64,000 nucleotides of DNA, taken from Hymenopellis radicata (taxonomy: Eukaryota; Basidiomycota; Agaricomycetes; Agaricales; Physalacriaceae). Location of the stretch: assembly GCA_015501595.1 (NCBI GenBank), contig JADNRX010000046.1, positions 161,456-225,455 on the forward strand. The letters run 5' to 3'. Under the pieces are notes generated by a model. The model was not told where the DNA came from. It worked only from the letters and a program-made list of their open reading frames with translations, and ran no database searches. Made by a program: the position numbers and the translations under genes. This document shows positions 47,323-58,740 of this stretch, piece after piece; the stretch's first letter is position 1, and each line of letters starts with the position of its first letter.

Positions 47323-47671
47323 TTATTGAGGAGATTGTTCTGACATGGGACTCGAAGCAGTACAGGTTAATATCTCAGAAGCAAGACCCGTGGAACCCGA
47401 TAGCGCCCCAACCTCCGCCTTGGTGAGTGGCGCAGCCGGGTTCGCGAGGGGGGAGATGAGATGGCGCATACTTGATCTAAAATGTAAATCGTGAGCCGGT
47501 GCACGTAAACTAAGGACGGAATTCGGAACCATGTCAACTTGCGCGGGAACGGGCACTGCAGACGCCGCCAGGGCAACTGTGCATTAGAGTGATCAGGCTC
47601 ATAAAGCTGGGGAGAACAAATAACGTACAAGAGACGACGGTGAGTAGTCGGAGAAGGTGATCCCGATGCAT
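47323..47671 (-). CDS. possible small secreted protein (98 residues)
   Basis: Exon 1 47629-47671 and exon 2 47323-47576 join across a 52-base intron with GTACGT donor and CACAG acceptor to give exactly 99 codons. The joined start MHRDHLLRLLTVVSFALAAS, followed by AVPVPAQ, is a textbook signal peptide: basic start, hydrophobic core and small residues before a likely cleavage after ASA or PVPA. The mature part is about 75 residues without cysteine pairs or a known motif (NSVLSLRAPAHDLHFRSS). An upstream in-frame ATG at 47752 is possible but would bury the signal. Its block 1 counterpart has lost exon 1. Secretion is inferred only from the N-terminus. Confidence 0.5.
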
Positions 47672-48473
47672 GAGCTTCGAGAAAGACGAGGAACTTGAGG
47701 ATGCGACTGGGATGAGGTGAGGGTGAAGAGCAGCACTCTCGAGACGTGCCACTTACGAGTACCCTTTATCACTATTCTAAGAAACACGCGGCATCGGAGG
47801 AGCGCATTCCAACTTAAAGGGCATGCGCTTGTTCTCTGCAAAGATGGGGAACAAGAGACCCGGGTTGGGATGGCGACAATGTTCATTCCGCGGGTACTGC
47901 ATCCAGCGTCCATAGGGTCCTATAACCCCGAACCGCCCATTGAGTACAGAGGGTGGAGTTACTTATTTGGATTTCCGTGCATTGTGCAAGGTTTGGAAAT
48001 CCCGTTGGTCTTGAGGTCGTCGAAGTTCACAGGTCGGTGGTGTAGGGAAGTCACCGCCGGAAGTGTTCGGCATCATATCATGTGTGGCGCAGGTATTGAG
48101 GAAGAGGATGAAAGTTTGCAATGGTCGGTCTAGATTCAAGACTTAAGGTGGCGTACCACATACTTACAGTAAAGTTGAACACTTCTTCAGGAGATTAAGC
48201 GTACCGAGAGCTTAGAGAAGGTCATTCCCATAAATCGATGTAAGTATGCGATTTTAGATACAAAAGAACAGCAGTGATCGATTCGGAGGACCGGAAAAAC
48301 ATGAGGGCGAAAACGAAGCGCCAGCACGATACAATCACCCATCAACCTGCCAGCTCATGCTACGGACTCGTGTAATGGTATGCCTTCATCAGAACGACGA
48401 GGAGAAAGAGATGGCATCCAATCATATATTCTTCGCCAAACACTTCCAGGTGCATTTTCAACGCGCTCTGTCA

Positions 48474-51400
48474 TCAGCGGTGAGTTGATGTTCTCAAAGT
48501 TTGGAAAAAGGTGTACTCACGATTGGTCTCCTGTGTAGAGGGAAAAGCTATAGGCTGTTTCCCAGCCGTGCAAAGCGTATTGATCATGGTCTCCCACTGA
48601 GGCCGCATGCGCTTCAGACTGTTCCGATCTTCCAGGCCCTAAGAGACATTCCGTACATGACTCCCCTCTAATTACAGGCAGTGAGTTCATACAAGAATCC
48701 TTCTAATTAGTAGTCCGCCTCAAAGTGAGGGAGGTCATTCATGACTCACGGAATCGTGCATGACTTGGCTTACAGGATCCAAATCCCTGCCGCCTTTCCA
48801 AATTGGGCCTCAGAAAGTGTCCATTGCCTGGAATGGAATGGGATCGCGCTCAGCGTTACCGAACCGTCCAGAATCGAGTTCGCGATCTCGATAAGCTTTG
48901 TCATCGGAGTGTCATCGGTGAGCTTCTGCCAACTTGAACCTGCCAATGATAACGCCCTGCCAGGCACTGATACCAGTAATCGGGACATTCCGCATCATTT
49001 CAGTCTACATCGCTATGTTGGCAATGCGCGACGTAATAGGCAAGTAAGGGAACTGGGCGGGGGACGATACGGTCACAGCACGGTGACTGTGATAGACTAA
49101 GAGAGTAGTAAGCGTGGAACGTGGTCGGCGGTCGCAGGGAAGTGTGTTGGAATGACGACCCGATCAGCGATACCATACGACGCAGAGCGCGCTCGAACAT
49201 CGAGGTGCTCGGGTGTGTTGACAGTGCTGACTCGGTCACTGCTGCAGGAGGCAGTTGTAATTGCTGGGCCACGGCATGACAGCGTAACCATCAGACAGGA
49301 CCTACCGAATAAAAATCTTGGTTTATAATGTATCCGGGTTGAATACTGAGCTTAAGATAAGCCGAATCACCTTCAAAGTGGTCAGAACGACAAGTATGAG
49401 CCAGGTGATGGTGCTCCCAAAAAATTTGAAGGGAGGTCACTTTCGCGATGCTCAGACATCGAGGTTACAGTTAGAGTCCTTAAGTGCCTTTCGATCAAGG
49501 TGACGATTTCGTCGGACGAAAACTCAAACTCACCTGTCCCGACCATTCTGACCTTCCAGAAACAATAAAATGTGGTTCAGCATATCCCTACTTCATATCC
49601 CAACACTATTACCGACCATCTGAATGTTCAAACATATTGCACAGGTTCCGGAGGCTGACGAAGGTCAAACAGGTTCTGTGACTGACCCGACCCTCCATAT
49701 GTCAAATTCCAACAGAAGGAGTGTGAAAGCTTGCATATATCTTGGATCTAGCCACTGCATTCACAGCCGTTTCAGCTTGAAGAAGGATAATTCCCAGAAA
49801 TATAGCTCTCCGCATATAGCCGGCATTCGGACCGAACATGTTTCGGATAGTGCCGAGCGGAGTTCATAGAACTTAGAAGCTGTACAGTTGCGGATCACTG
49901 GCTGCCGTCCAAGTTGAAGACTATTCTCTGGCAACGGCAAGCAGCAGATGAGGGCGCCGGATGCGCATATCCTGTTTGGACAGGATATGGTATTCGTGGA
50001 TGGAGTCGGGGGCATACTAAATGGGGCAGGCAACAAGCATCATTTTTTTCAACGCGCAAGCCGATTGCCCTGCGATTATTGACGCCACGGGGGATCCATT
50101 GGGCCTAGATACGTTACCCGGAATGTACATACACTATTGTTAGTCCTGTCTCCCGCCCCTGTACTATAGCTACAATATTATTTTTTAATGCTGCGCCACA
50201 ATTCCTCGGATGCTATTTACTCCAACCAAATACGAACGCTCGATCATGATCGAAAGGAATGAAATCAGTCTTCTTCGCGATAGATGGTGAGGCGTGATTC
50301 TCAGCAGTCCCACCTGATATGGGATGAGGCGGGAGTACCGCGAGAAAAGTACGGGAGAGATCATACATGGCACACTTCAAGGTATTTCGCGGATGGCGGA
50401 ATCATGTACGACTCGTTCTCAGCCCTCTAATTAGAGGGATTCTTGTATGAATTGATTGCCTGTAATAAGAGGGGATCATGTACAATTAGGGTCTTATGGG
50501 GTGGATCTTCTTCGCCGCAAGAATGCAGGAATGCATCAGTGAACAGCCCAGGCTCAGGCTCAGCGACTCTTTCAGCGAATGTCCGAAATGCGCGTGCGTT
50601 ATCTTCACTGAGGCTGTCGTAGGTCGGAACCATTGATAACAACGCCTGAGCACGAGTAAGTCTTTCCTTTACCGTCACGATCGGGCCGGAGTTGCCTTTA
50701 GCGAAGTTCAGCAGCCACTCCCGAAGTGTTCTTTGTAGACACAATGCCTGCTGTCTACGCCGTTCATCTTTGCACCGTTCAGGTAGATGGGATACATGTT
50801 CGAGGAAAGAAGTGCTGGTTTGCCAAATAAACTGTAGTGCCGAGAAAGTTAAAAACCAGGCTGATGGGAGACGTATGAGTCTAAGCATTCGAGGACCTGC
50901 AAGAAAAGATCTAGAGAGCTTTCAACTATAGGCAGTATTGACAATGAGATCAACACACCGTGCGGGAATGACTTCCAGTTTGGTTTAGTATGCGGTAGGC
51001 TCTTATTCAGATCCCAGAAAAGAACGTCGCTGATGGGCGTCGCAAGCTCCCGGCGGGTGTTAATCTCGCGTACCAGAATTTCCACAAGATATATGCTCCA
51101 CGGTTGTCCCCGCTCTCGGGAGGTGTGGTGACACAACAATAAGCGCAGAATGGTGCGAAGGGAAAAGTTTCCGTCAACCTCGCGTAGTCGAGGATCGTCG
51201 TTAGGAACAAGCTGCCGAATAACAGCCTCTGCTTCGGTAAGCTGGACCTCCCGAAGACAATAAAAAAGGTTTCCAACGGTTCCTGGCTTCCCGCAGAACG
51301 TCTTATTGATCCAAGTAAGCGCGTCGACCAAATACTTGTCATCTGTGGTCTCCTTCTGGTTATTCGCCGCCGATAGGCGACCCCTATGCTCCTCCTCGAG

Positions 51401-52364
51401 GCTTTTCCAATCGGACGTGCCAAAGGACGGCCGTGTCGGATGAGATTTACGGTCCCGATTCACAATCGACTGGACGAACCAATGAATGAACCAGGCCTGC
51501 CCAGATTTATATGCACAAGGAAGTGCATCTGGGTAGTAGAGATGAGTGATTGCGGGGAGCACGCACGTCGCTACAAGGAATACGAAGCCGACCGCAGCGA
51601 CGACGGAGAATAACCGCGCCACCAAATGGTTCGTGTGCCATAGTAAATCGATAACGCCGATGAAGAAGAGGATGAGGCCCAGCTGCAGGCAAATTGGAAT
51701 AGCAGCAAGGATGGTCGGGACGTGCCACTTCTCCATGCTTTCCCTCCGTAAGTAACGCACAGCAAGAATGTCCTTGGTCGGTAGTGTGACGTGGCGATGG
51801 TGCTCGTATAACCATTGTTTACCCACGAGACAGAGTAAGGCAGCAATCAGGGTGATGGCGAGACTGAGAAAGAGGAAAATATTAACGCGGACGACGTAGC
51901 ACTCGAGAATGAATTCAGCGTTGTCGTCAAAGGCACCAGCCAATTCATTTCCATTCGCGAGCTGCTGGACGATTGTCTGTAGAAGAGCAACAGTCTCATC
52001 GGCAGGGTCTTTCTCTAGCCGGGGAAATGTCTCGGAAACAAATGCGGTCAGAGCAGCAAAGAATAGGCCAGCCTGTTGCGTTGCGAAGTTAGAAGGATGG
52101 ACGCCGAGACAGAGAAAGCGACGTACAAAGACCAGTTCATTTTCCATGTTATCCACCCGTACTTTCTGGTCTTCGTCTTCGTACTCTCTCACCTGCTCGC
52201 GACATGATTTCCACGGCCCTGGGGAGTCTTTGCTTTGCGGAGGCAGATAGTGTGGCACATTATTGTTGACCCATGCTTTATCCTACGATCAACGCGTCAG
52301 GGCGCACTTGGTCATGCAGCTAGAATCTTAGCCTTACCTCGGTGTTGTTCTCGAGGTTGCTCAT
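48474..52364 (-). pseudogene. second-type DUF6535 gene, block 2 copy (transposon and frameshift)
   Basis: Homologue of 31838-33893. From 52364 it starts MSNLENN with a shortened first exon, then WKSCREQVREYEDEDQK, the stop-free 54-base intron and the same membrane segments. The frame is open to about 50850, where AAAGTTAAAAACC replaces AAAGTTAACAAACC (one base lost). The C-terminal coding part is then split by the 1871-base element at 48633-50503, with the last codons on its far side at 48474-48632. Confidence 0.85.
48633..50503. mobile_element. 1871-base DNA transposon with long terminal inverted repeats
   Basis: Inserted in the second-type DUF6535 gene. The duplicated target is GATCTTC (48626-48632 and 50504-50510), single in the block 1 gene (TTCCGATCTTCTTCG). 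Ends are inverted over ~75 bases with about 80 percent identity, sharing CCTCT(A/T)ATTACAGGCA, TTCATACAAGAATCC and TCTAATTAG. Termini start CAGGCCCTAAGA and CACCCCATAAGA. Inside are only short frames on both strands and none resembles a transposase, so it is probably non-autonomous. A 7-8 base duplication would fit hAT or a related class, but assignment is open. Confidence 0.88.
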
Positions 52365-52835
52365 GTTCGGAGGAAGATCTGGTGAAATATCGACGTCTGG
52401 AGGCTGTATACGAACACGACAAGAGAAATAGTCCGCACTGAATGGACTGGATAAGGTCGTCCCTTCTGAAGGACCGGTACAACTTCGAACTCGAGCCACA
52501 TGAATCCTGGATTCAATTGTGTTTACGCGCCATGAATGTCAGTGCACACGTTGGCTTCGGTTCGAATCATAGAAGCGTGCCTCATGCCCGTTGCTGGCGC
52601 TTCCGAAAATGGTAGGTTGAGTCCTCCTTGAAGGCGTTTGCCGTCACTGCCTTGCCCTTCAACACACTTTCAACATCATGTGGGCGCCTAAACATGAGTA
52701 CGGACGGATCTCTTTGGTTCGTGGTGGCCGCGCATGCAGTTAAGAAGTAGGAGTGAGGTGACGATAAGCCAGGCTATACTACGTTTGCAAGGACCGTGCG
52801 TTCCAGGTCCATAACACTTCTAGGAAGAAGGAGTC

Positions 52836-55086
52836 TCATGAGGTTGTGGGACCCCAGAAATGGGGGGGTGAAAGCATTTGGACGCCTGCAGGCCATCGCT
52901 CCCTGCTCAAATGAGTTAAATCGCGTTTGAAACTGACCGAATTGCACTCACAGATAGTCAAGCATGCACGAAATGCACCTCTTGACAAAACAAGTTCGCT
53001 CACGATTGGGTAACTTCCGGGTAAGACGAAAGCAGGACCAAGATCGATGTCACCCTCAGGAAAACGCCAACGTGATGAATAATCCGTCAGCATCGTGAAA
53101 GAAAACACGCTGAAGTCGGAGGGAGATTTGGAGCACTCCGTGATTGCTCCAAAGACCCGGGAAACGAAGCGAAAGTTACGACCTTGAGCGAGACCAGGAC
53201 CCCGGCATGCCCCCCAAGATGTTCGATTTTTTTGTCGTACATTTGAGACGAAAAATGGGCTGAAGGTCCGTTATTTTGTCGTACATATGTAGCCCATATG
53301 AAGGTGACGTCTGAATATTTACTCGTACACAAAGCCTCACCAGGTTAACACATCCGGCCGGATTGTCGGACATCTTTCGTCACAAACGCGACCTGCCCCA
53401 GACGCGACGCTCGGAACATGGTCTACATCGACCTAATGGTACTGTCGGTCCTGTGTACGCGCCGCCTTGAAGGTCCGTCGGCAGGAAGGTCAGTTTCAAA
53501 AGTCGGACATTTTGGGCCCCAAAATGGATGGCCTGGGCGAAAAAATCGTACAGAACTGGTCAAAGACTTCGTGACAGAAAGTGCCCAAAACAGGCGATTT
53601 TGGATCGAACCTCTTAGGTGGCATGCCGGGGTCCTGCGAGACCGAACCGGTAATCCCTTTCATCGTTGCATATCCAACCTGGCGCCGCTATCCCGAGGCG
53701 CAGATTCTGCAAAGCAGGAAGGAAGGAAAATGTCGTGTTGTTCCTTCTGTTCAGAAGGGCTGTGAAGAATTTACAGAGAACCTCGTCTCGCATAGCCCCT
53801 TCCGACCACGCGACACGCATATCGAGGATCTCAAGCGTCGGAACGATAGCCAGTATTTGCAGAAACTCGTCAACCAGCGTGACAGTGTACGACAACGCCA
53901 GCGAGACCAGTGAGCATCGCGACACAAGCAGCATATCCAACGCGCGCTTGAATACCATTACACTTTCATCGTCCTCGAAGTGCGGCTTTTCAGGCTTGTT
54001 GTCGGGTCCCCTATAGAAAGGGTACGCAAAGATGGGAAAGAGAGTGAGTCTAGCACGTTGGTCTGTGAAGTAACGAGATGCAGAACGCTGTCGTTTTCAA
54101 CACGACTGGAGGGGATCGAGGATTCGGTGCTGGTGTCAGACGAAATAAACACACAATGCTCGAGAAGTGGAAACGTCTCCTTTGATAACGACAGACGACT
54201 GTACAACGCAGCTGGCTGGTACCCGCTTGAGTAGCACAAGAGTTGTCGAATCTGTTGACATGGAAGGGGAGGATATTGAGCAACTGTGCGATGTCTTCTG
54301 GGCCGAACAAGTCCAAGTGCACGGTCTCTAGCAATGGGGCCGTGAGAAGGGCGGAGAGCGTTGGGGGAGACATCGGGAGGTCCTTATAGTACTCCGCTCC
54401 CTCAAGTTTCAGGGTGCGAAGAAGAGGCAACCTTCGTTCCAGACGAGGGAACCACTTCAGGACGACGTGTATCAAGTGTTCGCGGCTCACGATAGCAAGA
54501 GTGTCCCATCTCGGAGAGGAGGATATGATGTGTCCCAGACTTCATGGAAATCCCATCGGACCCGCCCATAGCGTTCATTCACAGACAGCGTCATGTGGAT
54601 AGGGCGAGACCCGCAATACTGAAGCGCTTGCGCAAAAGCAGCGGGATCCACGTCTTCGTGGGCTACATCAATGAACATGTTGCACCACAATTGGGAACAT
54701 CCTTCGACAATGCTGGCCCACTTCTGGCAAACTGTCCTCAGCTTCCAGGGCCCTTCATGTAGACAGGCAACTCTGAAGCGCTCCTCGCCGCAAGCATAAA
54801 GGAATATCTCCGAAAGAATCTCGTTGGGTAGCCGCCTGAATGCTGACAGCGCCCCGGCGTGCTGGATCGAGAGACGATTTAGAGCATGGCGGCGGGCGCG
54901 CATCAATTCCAGCGCGTTTTCCAGATTGTCGATGTCCTGTGTAATGCGCCCGTGTGCGAGATCGAGATATTCCTTCGACGACGCTACAGAGGTGGCCTGG
55001 AGAGATGTAAGTTCGTTGTTATGGGAGAGAACGGTCCGAAGGGTGCCATCTATGGCGTACGACTCAATCCAGTCGTGGAGGAACAT
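52836..55086 (-). pseudogene. F-box/leucine-rich protein gene, block 2 copy (MITE-interrupted)
   Basis: The start at 55086 reads MFLHDWIESYAIDGT, then a coiled-coil (LDLAHGRITQDIDNLENALE) and an F-box-like segment FRRLPNEILSEIFLYACGEE with WASIVEGCSQLW, typical of agaricomycete F-box proteins. The frame shifts near 54490 (WDTLAIVSREHL is read in a new frame). Leucine-rich sequence continues (LPLLRTLKLEG, LQILAIVPTLEILDM). A 440-base element at 53196-53635 separates it from its last part (52836-53195; SVFSFTMLTDYSSRWRF). Such proteins usually act as SCF ubiquitin-ligase adaptors; this copy cannot make a full product. Confidence 0.75.
53196..53635. mobile_element. 440-base MITE with 8-base target duplication
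   Basis: Ends AGGACCCCGGCATGCC and, inverted, the same 16 bases, with similarity continuing for ~33 bases (GTTCGAT). The exact duplication GCGAGACC lies at 53188-53195 and 53636-53643. The block 1 F-box copy has one GCGAGACC there, an empty site. The 8-base duplication points to hAT or a Dileera-like class. No coding frame. Internal words such as TTTTGTCGTACAT are repeated. Confidence 0.92.
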
Positions 55087-56198
55087 ATATCGTGAACGAG
55101 TCTGTTATACAAGTAATCATGAGCTCAAGATAATGAAAAGCGCAGAAGTCCAACTTACCGCATCGTGGCGTTGAATAGACTCTGTCGATGTGATCTTTGG
55201 GAAGCAAAGTTTATCTGAGAAATAATGAGCTCTCTGGGGTTGTGGGGCTGAAAAGAGCACACCGTTGGAATGGCAAGAGACGTGCAGTGGCGGTCAAAAG
55301 CAGGCCTTTGTGTCTCTTATATAGGGAGAAAAATATCACGTTATGCGTCCGCCATTGTGGACTAAACTCGGTCAGGTGATTCAAGGACACTCTTTCATGA
55401 GCAGCGAGCTTCATAGGGCCCAAAATACGGTAGGACCTTCGAAAGAGACAGATGAGGGTGAGCGTTACCAGGAGGAATATCATACACACAGTCATTCATT
55501 GAACTGAACGATGCGGCTCAGCGCCATATGCGCCATCAGACGTCACGACTAGGGAAACTGTCTTGAACGTCTGGAATGTGCGAATATTCACCATGCATAA
55601 TGCCGACGTGTTCACAAGAGCGGCTGAAAACGAGAAGCTCCGGTTCAAATCGGCGCTTAGATAGAGGAACAGAAGAACGAACATGAAAGAAGTAGCACGA
55701 TGAATCGCTTGGTGGATGAGTCCGGAGATGAAAAAGGTTTCTTACCTTGCAAAAGTCGGCCAATCAGAGCCGAAATTTCCAAAGGAAAGGCGACAAACTA
55801 CTCGCAGGACTGAGAACAGGCAGGTAAATCGTGTTTCAATTGAAATGATATGAAGCTCGAGAGGATGAAGTTCCAGAATAATGACGCGCTCCCAGAACGT
55901 CCCATCTCTACCAGTCGTCCTGAGTCGCGCGTCGCTCGCCAGTGTGTACGTCCGCCTGTGTGTTCGAATGGCGAGTGAACATTGATGGTCGTGTAAAGCA
56001 GTTAGGTGAGTGGCTGTGCAGCCGATCTTCCTTCCTTTCAACGATTGCGTTCAATGCTGCCTCACCCGTCGACCTCTGCCTAGCTGTCGATGCCAGGCAT
56101 TTCCTCATTCCTGTTACATTGCCTAATCTTTTTCTAGTAATACAAGGAAAGCGAGTATCATTCTTTTCTGAAAATGTTGCGAGAAAACAGTAGCCTCT

Positions 56199-58460
56199 AT
56201 GGCCAGAGACGGCATAATACTCCCTCAGGCTGCCTCAGCAAGCCGGATATCCCGCAGGAGCAGTAGTATGGGAAATGACCCACTCAGGAGGATTTATGAA
56301 CTTGCGTCTATTCGCGCCGGGAAAGCCCAGTGTGTCCGTCTTTTTTCTTGTCTGTATCGAACTTACTGCGGCTGCTAGGTCCCAATACACGACGTTGAAA
56401 TCGCGCATTGCCGATTGAGCAGTCGCCTCAGTTGGCATCAATACTTTGGTGGTGGTTGACGGAGAGACATGTGCGTCTCTCGCAGACTTATAATTCTCGA
56501 GCTTATACCATGTAGTGCCTCCGCTCACACAATCGAATGAATCTACACATCATCAATATGCAATGCCTTCCCCGCCGCCGCCTTCCTGTTCATAGTCGCC
56601 AAATTCGCCCAGGATGCACTTGCTGAGCTAGCTAGCCATAATTTTATGATCTCTCCTCCAAGCACGATGGCCAAATAGTGGTGGAGGTGTCAGTTTTAGC
56701 CTGGTGGTGTACCAGGCGAGGCGTAGCGAAAGACATTCACGACTCATGCATGCCGCGGTATACGGTTCGCTACCCAAGCGAGTTCCTCATGAGGGCTGCT
56801 CCATAGCAAGTCGTCAGTTCTTTTGATCATTTGATTGGATTCGCTGGAACTGACTTGTGAAGCCTACAGGATTTCGAGCGTCTTCAAGTTCCTCCTCAGC
56901 TTTCTCGGCGCATATATGGATGCACAAGCCTCCAAGGAAGCTTCTGGGATGTGTCGCAGACGAAGGCCAAGCAGCCATCTCACGTATGCCAGCATACAGT
57001 CCCAACACATCTGCTCTTTTCAGATGGTTGGCTTCGATATCACCAGCGTCACTGTTCACGCACACAGTCGACTATTTCCTTCCCAGGCGCACTGCCGCCG
57101 ACATCTAGTCGACAGAAACACTCATCCCCACGGACGCGCCAGATTACATTTCTTGTTGCGAAAGACTGCTCTCTTCGACCACGCTGTATAACCGCCCTCG
57201 TTCCCATATCCACTCCCATATCTTGGTCTCCACGACATTCACTACCGAGCTCCGTGTCTTTGGCGAGGTTCTCCAGGACGACACGATCACACCGTCGTTA
57301 TACCTTCTGTTGTCGTCTGTCATGGCAGACGTCAAGGGTCAAATCACAGAGCGGGCGTATCATTTTGAGGAAGGACGCGAGTATCTCTGTCTGGACGGCG
57401 TTGGTGTTGTTCCTTGAGGGCGTGTTGGCATGGGCTTCGTTGATCGACGAGGCATGATCATCTCGATTCCCCGCGTGAAGAATACAGATGTGTCGGTAAA
57501 ATTGGGGCTGGATGATATGATTAGACGCTCATGATGGGAGGCTGATGAGGGTGTCCTTGACTTCGAAAGAGGATTCAGCGCGACCGGTCCATGCCCGGTT
57601 CTGTTCACATCAAGCGATCGAACGAGGTCCATCTGGAAGTCTACAACTATGCGGTCTGTGCACAAGATCTATGTTCACGTTGAAGGATTATTAGCCGACG
57701 AACACAGACGATCCTGGGTATTATCTTCGGTGCTCTCCTTGGATATGGAGACGAGGGTGTGGTGGGAGTGGATATCTGTTTTGGTGGCGGATCGGAAGAT
57801 GGAAGTATTGACTTGGTGGTCGACCTCACCAGTAAGAAGAATCTTCCGCCGTCGATGGGTCTCCGCGTCGAACTCTGTGAATCGGGCAGTGGATGGTGAA
57901 TGGCCTACTAGCCAATCCAGTTGTGCTACCGCTGGCAACGTGGTTCGTGAAGAAGCAAGTAGAAGTGATGCTGGAGGGTGTTATCAAGGCTGCCGTGGAA
58001 GAAATAGGATCGTTTGCGCACGTCGTTGCCGTCGAGACGGAAGAGAACAAGAAGAGCATGTGGGGCGCTATCACGCATGCGATTGAGATGTTACTTCCAG
58101 AGAGCAACGATGAGACGAGGGTGGAGCCCACGGTGTCCCTCAGGGGTGTTCAGATGGATATTGTGGCGGAGGGTGAGGAGCCAGATACTACGGCTGCGTT
58201 GGCTGTTGGAGTCGTGCCGCAGCTGCTTTCGGCGAAGGGCGAGCCGGCACCATTAGAGTCGCCGAGCGGGGTGTATGAGAGGGCAGTGTATGAGATACCC
58301 GCGGTTGAGGAGAGGGTTGTGGAGAGGTTAGGGAGGTTGGGAAGGGTGTGGGTGCGCTCTGAGAGGAGATGGATGATGCACCTGAGAGGATGGGGAGTGA
58401 AGTGGCGACGTATGAACGGATATGTGGGTGGAGGAGTGATGCCTTTGATATTGCATGATT
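56199..58460 (+). pseudogene. HAM1-like gene copy in block 2 (decayed)
   Basis: Closest to the copy at 36459-38757. The 5' start is an ATG followed by GCCAGAGACGGC; the Cys-rich start is lost. Middle pieces lie at 56.85-57.45 kb, GYGDEGVVGVDICFGGG-like sequence near 57.75 kb, and an open C-terminal stretch at 57893-58462 with NPVVLPLATWFVKKQVEVML. The end is shifted relative to other copies (ERLGRLGRVWVRS in place of GEVREVG). Multiple frame changes. It converges on DUF6535 copy 4. Confidence 0.75.
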
Positions 58461-58740
58461 GATGGTGTGGTGAGTGGGATCTGTTTTCCGCCGCTCAAAG
58501 GTGCCATGCTATCGTCAACTGGTACTTACGATAATCTTAGCATTCTACTTTGAATCATGGGCCACAATTCATTCTCGATGAGACTAGCGGAAAATCATAC
58601 TACTAGGATGACACTTTCTTCATAATGTACAGTTGCGTGATACTGATCAGTTACCTACCTACCTTCTACCTAGCCATACACTCTGAATCTCTTTTTCACT
58701 CCTGTACGGCCGTCGCGGTGCGTCCCACTCTTCTTTCCAG

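Noticed and set aside
48741..49100. 119-codon frame inside the 1.87-kb element as a transposase
   Set aside because: Too short, no catalytic pattern seen, and the surrounding frames are equally fragmentary.
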